A stretch of 7,539 nt of DNA. Origin: Acidobacteriota bacterium (GTDB taxonomy: Bacteria; Acidobacteriota; UBA6911; RPQK01; JADFOI01). This document shows, one piece after another, positions 1-5,732 of the stretch; positions within the stretch are counted from its first letter, which is position 1; every line of letters begins with the position of its first letter. Both the position numbers and the translations under genes were made by a program. The notes under the pieces are model-generated. The model was not told the DNA's origin. It worked only from the letters and a program-made list of their open reading frames with translations, and searched no databases. The stretch is from positions 1 to 7,539 of the forward strand of contig JAUXKG010000106.1 of the NCBI GenBank assembly GCA_030624355.1, given 5' to 3'.

Positions 1-41
1 GGGACCATGGGGTTACTTCCCACGCCTTCGCAATATGCCTT

Positions 42-110
42 AGTGCCTCACTTCATAAATACGATGATATTCACTGATGGGGCTTGTGAGGTGAAATCAA
101 GGAGTGAGGA
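42..110. repeat. Left copy of a diverged direct repeat
   Basis: This 69-bp segment aligns without gaps to 7471-7539 in the same orientation, with 51 of 69 identical bases by my count. Sixteen of the 18 differences are transitions. The longest shared block is CTGATGGGGCTTG. Differences are not concentrated at any codon position in the open frame, so protein-coding constraint does not explain the similarity. The right copy is cut by the window edge, so the full repeat length is unknown. Weak similarity may extend further left (ACC-ATGGGG near 4-12 against ACCTATGGG near 7455-7463). No transposase or target duplication is visible. I read it as a dispersed structured repeat or RNA family, not as mobile-element ends. 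Confidence 0.75.
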
Positions 111-173
111 GGAGGCGATGCAGAGACATCGAATACAACGAGCGACACAGAGGTCGCTCACAACCCCCATCAG
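74..173. other. Branched inverted-repeat element, possible structured RNA
   Basis: CTGATGGGGCTTGTGAG (74-90) is complementary to CTCACAACCCCCATCAG (157-173) at 16 of 17 positions, with a single C/C mismatch (83/164). The enclosed segment holds a purine-rich stretch (91-115) and two hairpins. Hairpin 1 is CGATG (116-120) with CATCG (127-131) and loop CAGAGA. Hairpin 2 is GAGCGAC (140-146) with GTCGCTC (153-159) and loop ACAGAG. Hairpin 2 overlaps the outer stem by three bases, so the two could compete. Both loops contain CAGAG. The first half of the element lies in the direct repeat shared with the right edge. No known RNA family is recognised. It could be a non-coding RNA, a REP/BIME-like element, or the 3' end signal of the minus-strand unit ending at 238, although no T-run follows the stem on either strand. 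Confidence 0.55.
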
Positions 174-237
174 CTCGAAGCGTGGCGCGGGACGAGTGAT
201 TTCTGCGATACAGTAGAGAATCTATGCATTTTCCAGG

Positions 238-2328
238 CTAACCAGTTACCGGCAAATCATCGATGGTGATAGCTCTCCTGATGGAAATCGACGGGTTGAG
301 ACTCAGATCAACGACTCTGTGCTGTTTCAACAGCTGACCCTCAGTATCGTAGAGCATTCTGACCGTGGGACGAACCATGTTGCCCGGATTAATAGTCACC
401 ACCGTCCCAATTTCTCCCGTGTTCAACATCACGTATTCGTTGTAGGGGTACCAAGAAACAGTCTTCAGCAGAGCTTTGACCGCGTGCTCAGAGAAACTAC
501 CCGATTTCTGAGCCGTTAACTCGAATACGGCCTGATATCCAGTCAGGGCTTTCCTGTAGGGACGATCGTGAATGCAATCCTCGAAAAAATCCCCAACAGC
601 CAAAATCTTTGCCTCTTCCCGGATATTTTCGCCTGTCAACTCCTCAGGAAAACCTCTGCCATCTTCTCGCTCGAACACCTGTCCGACAGTTTCGTAAAGC
701 CACTGCTCATCGGGACACAGTTTTTTCAGGATTTCGGCGCTGTAGACAGCGCGCCTGTACAACTCCGGGTCCGGCGGAGTTGTCCTGTACATCGATCCTT
801 GGGGAAGTCTGACGACCCCAATCTCGTGCAGCAGGCCAGCCAAACCCAACTTGATCCGTTCTTCAAGATCCTGCTGGAGGGTCCCCATCAGACAAAGTAC
901 AAGTACAGAAACATTCACACTATGGGTACTCACAGAAAACGCCTGTCTCCTGTCAGTGGCCTCAAGAAGCAGGGTGACTTCTCGTTCGATTGAATCGGCC
1001 AGATCTCGGACCAGGGACGCACCTCTTTTCACATCGGGAGCCTGGCCCCCCTCAACCTGCTTGATCGATTGGAAGACATAATCCCTGGCAGCGGAATGCA
1101 GTCGGCGTCCAGCTTCTGTTACATCCGCCGAGCCTGGGGTTTGGAACTGGGACAGAACATCATCGAGATTCTCTGGAACACCTGACCCGGGAACTGGTTC
1201 CGAACTCGGCACTGTGGCTGCTGTTGGCTGCTCCCCAGCAGGGGCCTGGAAGTCGGCCACCACCGTATCGATCTGCTCTGAGACAGCCGACTGAGAAGTC
1301 TGCTTAGATTTCGGGGCGGAAGGGGGCCCTGGCTTCTCAGGGGCTGAAGCGCCGAACTCGGCCAAAATGTCATCGATGCTGGCCGGTGCCTCTTGGGAGT
1401 CGTGTGGCGAAGGTTCACTCGTTTCTCGTGAAGCGGAGGATCTAAACTCCGCTATCATCTTATCGACTTTCCCTGCCATGTCCAGGCCACTGGCTTTCTG
1501 AAGTTCCTGGGCTGAAGAGGCAGTCGGGGCCTCTGATGCAGGAGCGCCGAACTCGGCCAAAATGTCATCGATGCTGGCCGGTGCCTCTTGGGAGTCGTGT
1601 GGCGAAGATTCACTCGTTTCTCGTGAAGCGGAGGAATGGAACTCTGCTATCATCTCATCAACCTTCTCTGTCATGTTCGGGCTGGTCGTCTGCTGAGATT
1701 CTTGAGCGGCAGGAACAGTTGGCACCTCTGATGCAGGGGCGTTGAATTCGGCCAGAATATCGTCGATGTTTTCATGAACCTGAGGCTGAGAGGAGGCCTC
1801 AGAATCGCGAGCGGAGGATTCGATCGTGGTGCCCCCTGAAACGGGTCCCTCAAGTTCCTCCAAAAGATCGTCAATAGTGTCCGGAACATCCGACTGAGTC
1901 GCTAAACTCCCCTGACCGCCTCCCTGCTGATATTGCTCCAGATATTCATCAATCTCCCTCTCTTTTTGCCCGACCCGATCTTCTTTAGAGGTCCCGATAT
2001 GACCTCGAAATTCCGCCAGAATGTCGTCGATGTTGTCTGGAACATCGGGATGGGCCGGGGTCGAGGTCTCGGGATCAGATTTGACCTGGGTCTGGGTTCG
2101 ATGCTTGGTCTTGGCTGCGGGTCTGGGTTTGGCCTGGCGTTTGGTCTTGGTGCTGGCCTTTGTCTGGGCTCTGAGCTTAGTCCCGGATTTAGCTTTGGGC
2201 TTGCCCTTAGCCCTGGACTTGGCCAGGCCCTTAGGTTTAGCTCTGGCTTCGACTTGAGAAGAAGGGCCCTTCTTCTTATCTTTCTTCAGGCTGTTCTTGG
2301 TCTTTTTCCCTTTGAGCCGTGCCACCAT
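238..2328 (-). CDS. Multivalent-repeat protein with basic tail and degenerate HD-GYP-like domain
   Basis: A 696-residue protein, probably cytoplasmic, with no signal peptide or membrane segment. Residues 4-82 are Lys/Arg/Ala-rich and H1-like, suggesting nucleic-acid or polyanion binding. Residues 97-398 carry nine copies of a short acidic amphipathic motif (IDDILAEF or VDEMIAEF type, starting near 97, 149, 185, 221, 251, 286, 316, 351 and 386) in Pro/Ser/Ala linkers, with a weaker tenth near 124. Residues 405-625 resemble HD-GYP domains: H469-S, LLHEIG (499-504), EDGRGFP (555-561), AVGD (577-580) and RPYR (589-592). The tail near 626-665 (WYP, NTGEIG, NPGN, RP) is seen after many HD-GYP domains. 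HD has become HE, and the usual HP and HH positions are AV and VF, so c-di-GMP hydrolysis is unlikely. A binding or scaffold role is inferred. The ATG is preceded by GGTGG at about 7 bp. The gene lies 46 bp after the ATPase gene, a gap holding a weak CACAAC/GTTGTG inverted repeat (2340-2369). Confidence 0.93.
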   Translation of the reverse strand: MVARLKGKKTKNSLKKDKKKGPSSQVEARAKPKGLAKSRAKGKPKAKSGTKLRAQTKASTKTKRQAKPRPAAKTKHRTQTQVKSDPETSTPAHPDVPDNIDDILAEFRGHIGTSKEDRVGQKEREIDEYLEQYQQGGGQGSLATQSDVPDTIDDLLEELEGPVSGGTTIESSARDSEASSQPQVHENIDDILAEFNAPASEVPTVPAAQESQQTTSPNMTEKVDEMIAEFHSSASRETSESSPHDSQEAPASIDDILAEFGAPASEAPTASSAQELQKASGLDMAGKVDKMIAEFRSSASRETSEPSPHDSQEAPASIDDILAEFGASAPEKPGPPSAPKSKQTSQSAVSEQIDTVVADFQAPAGEQPTAATVPSSEPVPGSGVPENLDDVLSQFQTPGSADVTEAGRRLHSAARDYVFQSIKQVEGGQAPDVKRGASLVRDLADSIEREVTLLLEATDRRQAFSVSTHSVNVSVLVLCLMGTLQQDLEERIKLGLAGLLHEIGVVRLPQGSMYRTTPPDPELYRRAVYSAEILKKLCPDEQWLYETVGQVFEREDGRGFPEELTGENIREEAKILAVGDFFEDCIHDRPYRKALTGYQAVFELTAQKSGSFSEHAVKALLKTVSWYPYNEYVMLNTGEIGTVVTINPGNMVRPTVRMLYDTEGQLLKQHRVVDLSLNPSISIRRAITIDDLPVTG
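1285..1674 (-). repeat. Two tandem 195-bp coding repeats inside the HD-GYP-like gene
   Basis: Two consecutive 65-codon units (residues 219-283 and 284-348) each encode one VD-type motif (EKVDEMIAEF or GKVDKMIAEF) and one ID-type motif (ASIDDILAEF). The core at 1348-1440 matches 1543-1635 at 92 of 93 bases, the one difference being 1413/1608, while the flanks are more diverged. Near-identity including synonymous sites points to recent duplication or gene conversion. The copy number may therefore vary between strains, changing the number of motifs in steps of two. Confidence 0.9.
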
Positions 2329-2374
2329 GGATCGCCACCCACAACCGACGTAAGGAACTCACAGTTGTGTCCCT

Positions 2375-3187
2375 TCAAACGACCTGCTTCAAAATCTCTT
2401 CGCCGATCACATCAACTTCACGGGTGGCTCCCTCCAACAGCGACAGGTCACAAAGACTGTTGATAAGACGCGGGACTCCTTCGCTTATTCTGTAGATGAG
2501 GTAGAGCGCCACTTCGGAAAACATCTCCTTATCCGCACCGGCCACCTTCAAGCGATGTCTAATATAGTTTACCGTATCCTGCTGACCGAAGCGCTCGAGA
2601 TGAAACCTGATCGGGATTCTCTGGTTGAGTTGAGGATACTTGGAGATCTGCTCCCTCAGTTCGGGCTGGCCTACCAGCAAGATATTGAGCATAAAGCGGT
2701 CCTCAGCCTGCAGATTCAACAGCAGGCGCAACTCCTCATAAACCTCCGGGTCCTCGATGATCTGTGCTTCGTCAATGATCAGGACGTTCTTCTTGTTCAG
2801 CGCCATGTTCTTGCTGAAGAACCGGGAAAGCTCTCTGAAACTCTGTGCCCGGTCATTGCTGGTACTCTCGTGACCAAATTCGCGAAAGATCTCCTGCAGA
2901 AACTCGTCCCGGCCCAGCAGAGGATAGTTGATGAGCGCCACTTCATACTTGTCCGGAACCAGGTTACTCATGACTGTGCGCACCAGGTGAGTCTTTCCAC
3001 ACCCGTATTCTCCCGTCAGCAGGGCGCACCCCTTTTCCGAGCCGATGGCGTAGAAGAGTTTACGCAAGGCCTCCCGGTGCTCTTGGGACGGGTACAGAAA
3101 ACGTGGATTCGGCGTGTTTTCGAAGGGCTTTTCCTTCAAACCCCAATAATCAGTGTACATGTGAACCGGTTTAGCTGTGCTCCCCAT
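2375..3187 (-). CDS. ExeA/MshM-like AAA family ATPase
   Basis: A 270-residue soluble ATPase. The N-terminus has the family signature YWGLKEKPFENTPNPRF (14-30), followed by Walker A GEYGCGKT (59-66), Walker B VLIIDEAQ (135-142, D139/E140), a sensor-1-like LLVGQPEL (170-177), LNQRI (187-191) with a candidate arginine finger, and EGVPRLINSL (236-245). All expected nucleotide-binding residues are present, so it should hydrolyse ATP. ExeA of type II secretion continues into a membrane segment and a peptidoglycan-binding domain. This protein stops after the AAA module, like the shorter MshM and exosortase-associated relatives. No secretin or pilus genes lie nearby. The ATG at 3187 has GGTGA about 9 bp upstream. 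An alternative ATG at 3160 (before YTDYWG) lacks a good site. It precedes the HD-GYP-like gene by 46 bp, suggesting co-translation and possibly a shared complex. The exact process it powers is unknown. Confidence 0.93.
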   Translation of the reverse strand: MGSTAKPVHMYTDYWGLKEKPFENTPNPRFLYPSQEHREALRKLFYAIGSEKGCALLTGEYGCGKTHLVRTVMSNLVPDKYEVALINYPLLGRDEFLQEIFREFGHESTSNDRAQSFRELSRFFSKNMALNKKNVLIIDEAQIIEDPEVYEELRLLLNLQAEDRFMLNILLVGQPELREQISKYPQLNQRIPIRFHLERFGQQDTVNYIRHRLKVAGADKEMFSEVALYLIYRISEGVPRLINSLCDLSLLEGATREVDVIGEEILKQVV

Positions 3188-3448
3188 TCGCAGATTTCAC
3201 CGGCGAAGCGAGGGCTTGTTCAACATCGACAACTTCCGTTCTCAACTAAGCTCCTGCAGCCAAAGAGTTTACCATAGTTTGCTGACTTCCTCAGGACACA
3301 AGCCCGTCTGTTCGGGCATCGAACATCAGCCTCTTGAATGCGGAATCCTGGAGTTTGAACTGCTCGGGCAACAGACCTTGGCGGCTGCGCTGACGCTGCA
3401 ACACACCCGTTACCCTGCTTCCCCCTCCCCCCTGAGGTTGAATAGTGC
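3188..3448. other. Intergenic gap between HEAT and ATPase genes
   Basis: A 261-bp stretch without a credible gene. Read on the minus strand, it begins 17 bases after the HEAT stop with a run of G tracts (3432-3406) able to form a G-quadruplex. A GCCCG/CGGGC hairpin with a 6-base loop follows (3317-3302), trailed only by TTGTGT, so it is a poor intrinsic terminator. No convincing -35/-10 or sigma54 promoter was found ahead of the ATPase gene, though a weak TTGTGT...TATGGT pair exists with 19-bp spacing. The gap is large for a tight operon, so the ATPase gene may have its own promoter or post-transcriptional control. Confidence 0.5.
3406..3432 (-). promoter_or_regulatory. Potential G-quadruplex downstream of the HEAT gene
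   Basis: On the minus (transcribed) strand the segment contains G tracts of 6, 5, 3 and 3 separated by loops A, AAGCA and TAAC. This satisfies the usual G3+N1-7 pattern. It starts 17 bases after the HEAT stop codon and would be in the mRNA between the HEAT and ATPase genes. Such structures can pause polymerase or protect an mRNA 3' end. Function here is inferred only. Confidence 0.45.
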
Positions 3449-4180
3449 TTATCTACTGGTGCCGATAACCTTCACTTTGCCCTCTCTCGTGAGCGCATAT
3501 CCTTCCGGCAGGTTCTCCTCGATCTGCGGACGAAATCCCCTGACACCCCACTGCTTTTCAGCCAATTTTACCATAATCTGGCCCTGAACTCGGGGCCGAT
3601 CTGCAGAATCCAGATAACACCGCAAGATAGCCTCTCGAGATTCTTCCTCTGCCTGATCGAACAAATGGTCCAACACGGCCAGTCTCACATCGTCGGCCTC
3701 GTCCTCCAGAAACAGCTTCATGGTCACCACCAATTCAGAGGATTTGGGGGTCTCCAACAACTGAATCAACTGAGCCTTGGGATCCGAGCTGGCAGGCGGA
3801 TTCTCCCACTGATATTGGAGAATTTCATTCATGGTTTCTTCAAATTCCTTTGTTGAAAGGATTGCTTTCAAAGCCTTTACCGGCCAGTAAACCTGGCGCT
3901 CCCTTTTCAGGAACTTGATCAGAGCAGGCACTGCCTTCTCCCCCATTTGTACAATCCAAGAAAGGACCTCCTCCCTCTCCTCCTCATCCTGTGAGGATGG
4001 TGAGACATTGATGGTAAATCGATCCAACAATGCCAGAATGGCTTCAGGAGTTCCCATTTCTAACAGTCGATGGGCGGCGTTGATTCTGGTAGCCGAATCA
4101 CCGTGCGGTTCTTTGACCTTTTTGCGTGCTTTTTCAATTTGCTTCTCAGGTGAGCTGCGAAATATCGATAGCAAATCCAT
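3449..4180 (-). CDS. HEAT-repeat-like helical protein
   Basis: A 243-residue, highly charged, all-helical protein with no signal peptide or membrane segment. At least three HEAT-like helix pairs are visible: about residues 29-55 (RINAAHRLLEMGTPEAILALL), 70-108 (EEVLSWIVQMG then AVPALIKFL, followed by PVKALKAIL), and 150-180 (VVTMKLFLEDEADDVRLAVL). The C-terminal 40 residues (GVRGFRP, then LPEGYALTREGKVKVIG) look like a small separate beta-rich tail. HEAT arrays mediate protein-protein contacts, and no catalytic motif is seen. The ATG at 4180 is chosen because it opens a typical MDLLSIF start. A TTG at 4225 is in frame but has no better ribosome site, and neither has a clear Shine-Dalgarno. 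It is the first gene of the three-gene minus-strand cluster, so it may scaffold the downstream ATPase and HD-GYP-like protein. That role is inference from order alone. Confidence 0.88.
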   Translation of the reverse strand: MDLLSIFRSSPEKQIEKARKKVKEPHGDSATRINAAHRLLEMGTPEAILALLDRFTINVSPSSQDEEEREEVLSWIVQMGEKAVPALIKFLKRERQVYWPVKALKAILSTKEFEETMNEILQYQWENPPASSDPKAQLIQLLETPKSSELVVTMKLFLEDEADDVRLAVLDHLFDQAEEESREAILRCYLDSADRPRVQGQIMVKLAEKQWGVRGFRPQIEENLPEGYALTREGKVKVIGTSR

Positions 4181-4342
4181 AGAGTCACTGTGACGGAGAG
4201 TTAATTTCAGCGTGATGAGGTGCAAAAATTAACACACTGGAACTGGTTATTCAAACCCCTACTGGAAGGAAAAGTTGTCAAAATGACTGGCAAACTCCTG
4301 ACTAAACGAGTTAAATAAATCCTCGTATGGAGATTAAACTGA
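4181..4342. promoter_or_regulatory. Divergent promoter region between HEAT and GH15 genes
   Basis: This AT-rich 162-bp region must drive both divergent genes. On the minus strand a perfect TTGACA (4281-4276) is present, but no good -10 lies 16-18 bp away. A weaker TTGAAT...TAATTT pair with 17-bp spacing is nearer the HEAT gene. On the plus strand TTGTCA (4275-4280) overlaps it, with AT-rich TTAAATAAAT near 4312-4321. An 8-bp inverted repeat, GTTAATTT (4200-4207) with AAATTAAC (4226-4233), and a short GTCACTGTGAC palindrome (4184-4194) next to the HEAT start are candidate operators. Individual promoter elements are uncertain. Confidence 0.45.
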
Positions 4343-5716
4343 TTGCCTCGTCGCAGCCAGAAAGAAAGTATACCGGTGTCTAACGAAGAAAAAGAGTTAA
4401 CCCAATTAAACGAACAGCTTTCTCACCACCTGGAGATGATCCTGAAGTGTTCGGTGGAATCAAACCAGTACGGACTCCTTCCTTTGGCTTCTCCGGCGGA
4501 CTCCCGCTATCCCTATCTATATCCCAGAGACGCCAGTTGTGAAGTGCAGCTGTTCAGACGAATAGCGGGTTCCAGACACGGCTACGATGTGGCGCCGCAA
4601 GCCTTTGAACTGATGAAATCACTGGCTCACTTCATGAAGGATGTCCTCTCCGATGCCGGATACTGGGGGCAGCGCTACAGTGTGCACGGGGAAGACAAGA
4701 GCATCTACAAACAGGAAGACAACGCCGCTCATGGAATGTCAATTATCTGCAACTATCTTCTGTCCGCGCATCGGTTGGGGAAAGAAGTGGATGAGTTGGA
4801 GGACTTTCTGGAGTGTGTCAACCAGTCGGCTGCATACAGCCTGGAAAACTACTATCAAAAAGAGTTGAACCTCTTCCATTCCACCACTGCCATCCATGAA
4901 TCCGCCCTTGAAGAGGGTTATACCTGCTGGGTGAACAGTTCATTTCTTTACGCCTTCTCACTGGCCAACGAAGTGGCCCAGACCATTGATGAAAAGCAAA
5001 TCATCTCTCCTTCTCACCTCAAGTTTAGAAAGCATTTTCTTTACTCAGTAGGTGAACTGTTCATTTCGGGTGATCGATATGTGCGGCGCATCACTTCGGA
5101 AGGTTACAACGACCGCCGAGCCGACATCACGCTGCTAAGCCCTTTTTATTTTGGTTTCCTACACTACAGGGAGGAATTGGAAAGAAGCGTCCGTTACCTG
5201 GAAAAACACCTCTGGGACCCGGAACTGGGAATGATTATGCGCTATCTACCTTTCCATAAAGACTTCGCGACTCACGTTCATGCCGGTCACGGACCCTGGC
5301 TGCAATACACCGCCATGCTGGCCCAATTTCACTACTGGACGGGAAACCGGCGGCGCGGGGATGAGCTGTTGGGACAGATTGACAGATACAAGGGAGAAGC
5401 AGGGGAGATTCCCGAACACATCTCCACCTGTGATCGGTTCGAACGGTTCATGGAGACTGAATGGCAAACTGGAATTGACTTCGCCAAGGAGTTCGATCAA
5501 CCCATTCTGCTTGAACACGTCAGTTTCGATAAGATTCTCGAAGAAGCCAACAACATGTCGAAGTCGTACCGGGAAACGGCTAGAAAGTGTATGTTCAGAA
5601 CGGAAGCTCCTGGTGGAGGTTTCATCCAGTTTGCCTCACCGCTGGCCTGGTCTCACGCAGAATACGCCCGTGCACTCCTATTCCGGGCCGGGGACTGGTG
5701 GAAAATGAGGGAATGA
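4343..5716 (+). CDS. GH15 (glucoamylase-like) alpha-glucan hydrolase
   Basis: A protein of about 457 residues predicted to fold as an (alpha/alpha)6 barrel and release glucose units from alpha-glucans by inversion. GH15-like segments in order: YPYLYPRDAS (56-65, compare WPRDA), YKQEDNAAHGM (122-132), SALEEGYTCWVN (187-198), aligning with the LWEE general-acid segment so that E190 is the likely acid with E191 beside it, GEIPEHIST (354-362) with E358 the likely base (compare SEQFD or PEQ), and SPLAWSHAEYARALL (432-446), a hallmark GH15 C-terminal segment. The Trp normally before the acid is Leu. There is no signal peptide or starch-binding domain, so action is probably cytoplasmic, on glycogen or maltodextrin. 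The start is uncertain: TTG at 4343 follows GGAG (4329-4332) by 10 bp and directly follows an in-frame TGA, and GTG at 4376 is an alternative. The family call is stronger than the exact substrate. Confidence 0.9.
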   Translation: MPRRSQKESIPVSNEEKELTQLNEQLSHHLEMILKCSVESNQYGLLPLASPADSRYPYLYPRDASCEVQLFRRIAGSRHGYDVAPQAFELMKSLAHFMKDVLSDAGYWGQRYSVHGEDKSIYKQEDNAAHGMSIICNYLLSAHRLGKEVDELEDFLECVNQSAAYSLENYYQKELNLFHSTTAIHESALEEGYTCWVNSSFLYAFSLANEVAQTIDEKQIISPSHLKFRKHFLYSVGELFISGDRYVRRITSEGYNDRRADITLLSPFYFGFLHYREELERSVRYLEKHLWDPELGMIMRYLPFHKDFATHVHAGHGPWLQYTAMLAQFHYWTGNRRRGDELLGQIDRYKGEAGEIPEHISTCDRFERFMETEWQTGIDFAKEFDQPILLEHVSFDKILEEANNMSKSYRETARKCMFRTEAPGGGFIQFASPLAWSHAEYARALLFRAGDWWKMRE

Positions 5717-5732
5717 GCCTGGGCTCTTATTT
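5715..5732 (+). terminator. Weak candidate terminator at the convergent junction
   Basis: GAGCCTGGGCTC (5715-5726) can form a GAGC/GCTC stem with a 4-base loop, followed by TTATTT. It begins in the GH15 stop codon and fills the 10-bp gap between the convergent genes. The stem is short and the T-run is interrupted, so termination may be inefficient or act elsewhere, which would give overlapping 3' ends. Confidence 0.3.

Noticed and set aside
7..216. Open frame of 69 codons across the left structured repeat
   Set aside because: It runs through the inverted repeats, has no ribosome site, and its differences from the right copy show no codon-position bias.
1720..1735. TGGCACCTCTGATGCA, a sigma54 -24/-12-like match
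   Set aside because: It lies inside the repeat-coding region, antisense to it and with no plus-strand gene downstream. The GG-N10-GC spacing is expected by chance at this frequency.
1285..2040. CRISPR-like periodic repeats
   Set aside because: The periodicity is codon-based within an open frame, with variable spacing and degenerate units.
1933..2463. Plus-strand open frame, Gly/Leu-rich and membrane-like
   Set aside because: It is the antisense of the Lys/Ala-rich tail of the HD-GYP-like gene, and the hydrophobicity is a by-product of complementary codons.
2555..3277. 240-codon plus-strand open frame
   Set aside because: It lies opposite the ATPase gene, whose Walker motifs prove the minus strand is coding. 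The antisense product shows no recognisable domain.
3302..3317. GCCCG/CGGGC hairpin as an intrinsic terminator for the HEAT gene
   Set aside because: The stem is only 5 bp and the following bases on the transcribed strand (TTGTGT) are not a usable T-run, so it is kept only as part of the intergenic description.
5280..5708. Plus-strand open frame overlapping the GH15 gene in another frame
   Set aside because: The GH15 frame carries conserved catalytic-region motifs over the same bases, so this is a shadow frame.
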